Assembly: GCA_964468125.1 (NCBI GenBank)
Contig: CAYXVF010000180.1
Coordinates: 1-7,158 of the forward strand
Reading direction: 5' to 3'
Length of the DNA stretch: 7,158 nt
Source of the DNA: CAYXVF01 sp964468125
Lineage (GTDB): Bacteria > Myxococcota > XYA12-FULL-58-9 > CAYXVF01
Below are positions 5,739-7,158 of this stretch, piece by piece (position 1 is the stretch's first letter; each line of letters starts with the position of its first letter). A program made the translations under genes and the position numbers. The notes under the pieces are model-generated. The model did not search any database. It was given only the letters and a program-made list of their open reading frames with translations, and was not told the DNA's origin.

Positions 5739-6704
5739 GTGAACGAAATCGACAACTCAGACAATCCGTACCGGACACCAGAAGCACTCGGTGCGTCCGC
5801 CGACGAGGCCCAAGCGCCGCAGCTCGACTCGCCGGAGGCGCTCGAAGCGCTGAAGCACATCAAGAACGGCTCCACCGCCGGTTTCATCGTAGCGGGGATC
5901 ACCGCGCTGATGGCCACGGTCGCAGTCCTCATCGGCGGGGGCCCGGAAGCGCTCGGCGGCATCGACGGCACGGCATTCATCGACGTAGCGCTCATCGCCG
6001 CCCTGGCGATCGGCGTCCGGCGTCGCTCCCGGTTCGCGGCGGTGGTCCTGTTCGCCTATTTCGTGCTCGCCAAGATCTATGCGGTCGCAACGACAGGCAA
6101 CGCTACCGGCCTCATCGTCACGCTCCTCATCGCCTACTACCTCGCTCGGGCGGTTCAGGGCACGTTCGCCTATGCTAGGCTGCAGCGCGAGGCCGCTCCC
6201 AACTATCGGAGCCGCATGTCCCTCTTTGGCAAGGTGTCGATCGCTGTCGCGATCCCCGTAGGGCTACTCCTCGTCCTCGGAGGCGCGCAATTGGCGGGTG
6301 AGGCGGGCGGATGGGTCGCGCCTACGCGTGTGCTCGAATCGAATGAGGTGACCGAAGAGGTGCGCGCACAGCTCGTGGAGAGCGGGATTCTCAACGCCGA
6401 TGAGCGCGTCGAGTACTTTTACTGCGATGGCCTCACCTTCACGGACTCTGGCGCAATTTTGAGCGACCAAGGTGTGACTCGCTATTTCACGGACGAGCTC
6501 GGCGAGTTACAGGTGTATGGGCTGCCTCTCGACCAGATCGCACGGGTAGAGAAGCTCGAAGACGGGAGCTTCTTTCAGGACAGCGTCTATCGGGTCGAAG
6601 GCATCGATCCCGAAAGCTGGTTCCAACTGGCCCTCCCCGTGGAGAATGACCAAGACGAGATGTTTGTCGGCAAGATCCGCGAAGCCATCGGGGGGCGGAA
6701 CTGA
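5739..6704 (+). CDS. Five-helix membrane protein with C-terminal bPH-like domain
   Basis: Translation most likely starts at the GTG at 5739, giving 321 residues. The N-terminus NEIDNSDNPYRTPEA is the kind of 'dNPY..P' opening common in bacterial inner-membrane proteins, whereas the open frame further upstream is low-complexity and unlike coding sequence. Five hydrophobic segments are visible at about residues 47-66, 79-93, 98-116, 124-141 and 165-184. The segment YYLARAVQGTFAYARLQ after helix 4 resembles the 'GvrGtFAyh' motif of uncharacterised small membrane proteins. The soluble tail (about 216-321) starts ILNADERVEYFYCDG, continues with ILSDQGVTRYFTDE and LPLDQIARVEKL, and resembles bacterial pleckstrin-homology-like domains. 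Function is unknown; a membrane-stress or scaffold role would be guesswork. No ribosome-binding site is obvious, so the start is moderately uncertain. Confidence 0.68.
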   Translation: MNEIDNSDNPYRTPEALGASADEAQAPQLDSPEALEALKHIKNGSTAGFIVAGITALMATVAVLIGGGPEALGGIDGTAFIDVALIAALAIGVRRRSRFAAVVLFAYFVLAKIYAVATTGNATGLIVTLLIAYYLARAVQGTFAYARLQREAAPNYRSRMSLFGKVSIAVAIPVGLLLVLGGAQLAGEAGGWVAPTRVLESNEVTEEVRAQLVESGILNADERVEYFYCDGLTFTDSGAILSDQGVTRYFTDELGELQVYGLPLDQIARVEKLEDGSFFQDSVYRVEGIDPESWFQLALPVENDQDEMFVGKIREAIGGRN

Positions 6705-6798
6705 GACTCGCTCGTAAGTCCAGCCCGTCAGTGCCATCTCGTCGTGCCTCCACACGGTTGAGGGTCCCCGTTGATTATGCGCCGCAGAAGTCCGGGCG

Positions 6799-7011
6799 TT
6801 GCGCCGAGCTCGCAAGTCGATAGAGACGGGAAGCCCCTTCTTCAGGGCCCAGAACACGCACACGGTCTGGGAAGACCGGGCCAGCTTCGAGGCGTGGACC
6901 CAGTCGGAGGCCTTTCGGAAGGCACACCAAGGCGCCGGTTCCGCGCGCGACCTCTACCTCGGGCCGCCCAAGTTCGAGGGCTTTGAGTCAGTTCAAGAAC
7001 TGGTCGCTTGA
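6799..7011 (+). pseudogene. Fragment of ABM/HmoA-like monooxygenase, N-terminal half missing
   Basis: The last 50 of 70 residues match the C-terminal half of antibiotic-biosynthesis-monooxygenase (ABM) ferredoxin-fold proteins such as heme-degrading HmoA/IsdG relatives. The matching segments are HTVWEDRASFEAWTQSEAF, then RKAHQG, then a short loop and a final FEGFESVQEL strand. The family is usually about 95-110 residues; here the first strand and helix (roughly 40 residues) are missing. An in-frame TGA at 6772 limits extension, and the only possible start is a TTG at 6799 with no ribosome-binding site. None of the three frames in 6705-6800 supplies the missing part, so a simple frameshift does not explain it. 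It is probably a decayed or recombined fragment; a minimal half-domain protein is a less likely alternative. Confidence 0.55.
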
Positions 7012-7076
7012 CCCAACACGATTGCTAGCCACCCACTTCTGCTTCGCCCCGTCGCCCGATCATACTCGCACTGCGC

Positions 7077-7158
7077 GTGGTCGTGCTCGGCGTGGCGGTA
7101 TTCTTTGTTCTGCGACTCACGCGAGTTCACGGTTCTGTGCTTCGGTACAGCCAGTTGG
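7077..7158 (+). CDS. Possible start of a membrane protein, cut by right edge
   Basis: From a possible GTG the frame reads VVVLGVAVFFVLRLTRVHG and continues open to the edge. The hydrophobic stretch followed by arginines looks like a first transmembrane segment with a positive cytoplasmic flank. The frame is open from the TAG at 7026, and no ribosome-binding site is visible for any of its start codons. Only 27 codons can be read, so this is a weak call. Confidence 0.27.
   Translation, partial: MVVLGVAVFFVLRLTRVHGSVLRYSQL

Noticed and set aside
1..7158. CRISPR array, tRNA, insertion sequence ends or long direct repeats
   Set aside because: No regularly spaced repeats, cloverleaf sequence, transposase gene or paired terminal repeats were seen. 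Recurrent GAGCTCG words are scattered and expected in GC-rich DNA.

Overview
The window is GC-rich bacterial DNA that looks like accessory chromosome from a myxobacterium-like organism (Myxococcota, perhaps the Polyangia side). That placement is inferred from gene content: an LpoB-like lipoprotein, a GHPYLL-type ATPase, an eight-cysteine-cluster protein, a baeRF-type release-factor relative and a membrane protein with a bPH-like tail. No rRNA, tRNA or other phylogenetic marker is present. A run of exactly 100 Ns at 2514-2613 shows that this is a scaffold with a gap of unknown true size.

Left part (1-2222). The first 268 bases carry, on the minus strand, part of a HipA-family kinase that runs off the left edge and has lost its N-terminal portion. 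No gene was found at 269-427. Three plus-strand genes follow: a short LpoB-like lipoprotein (428-937), a shrunken AAA/STAND-like ATPase with no visible Walker B (960-1541), and a two-domain protein ending in an eight-cysteine cluster but with no usable signal peptide (1593-2222). They are closely spaced and may be one transcript. The last two share a reading frame, separated by a single TGA.

Middle (2223-3767). After 225 bases without a convincing gene, a strong ribosome-binding site introduces an acyl-CoA dehydrogenase. The gene is interrupted by the N gap and loses homology abruptly at about 2749, so it appears to be broken. Converging on it is a minus-strand gene for an orphan papain-fold (C39-like) cysteine peptidase with a visible Gln/Cys/His/Asp set.

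Right part (3768-7158). Bases 3768-4013 hold no gene. A minus-strand pair follows: a small unknown protein (5199-5465) and a baeRF-type protein (4014-5138), probably co-transcribed. The divergent spacer 5466-5738 holds a hairpin and a doubtful small ORF. On the plus strand come a five-helix membrane protein with a cytoplasmic bPH-like tail (5739-6704), an N-terminally truncated ABM-type monooxygenase fragment (6799-7011), and perhaps the start of a membrane protein at the right edge.

Three of the genes (HipA, acyl-CoA dehydrogenase, ABM) are fragments, so the region looks like a rearranged, partly decayed segment rather than one coherent pathway. The most unusual intact genes are the compact ATPase with its lipoprotein and Cys-cluster neighbours, the orphan C39-like peptidase, and the baeRF pair. 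No complete new defence or biosynthetic system can be demonstrated from this sequence alone.
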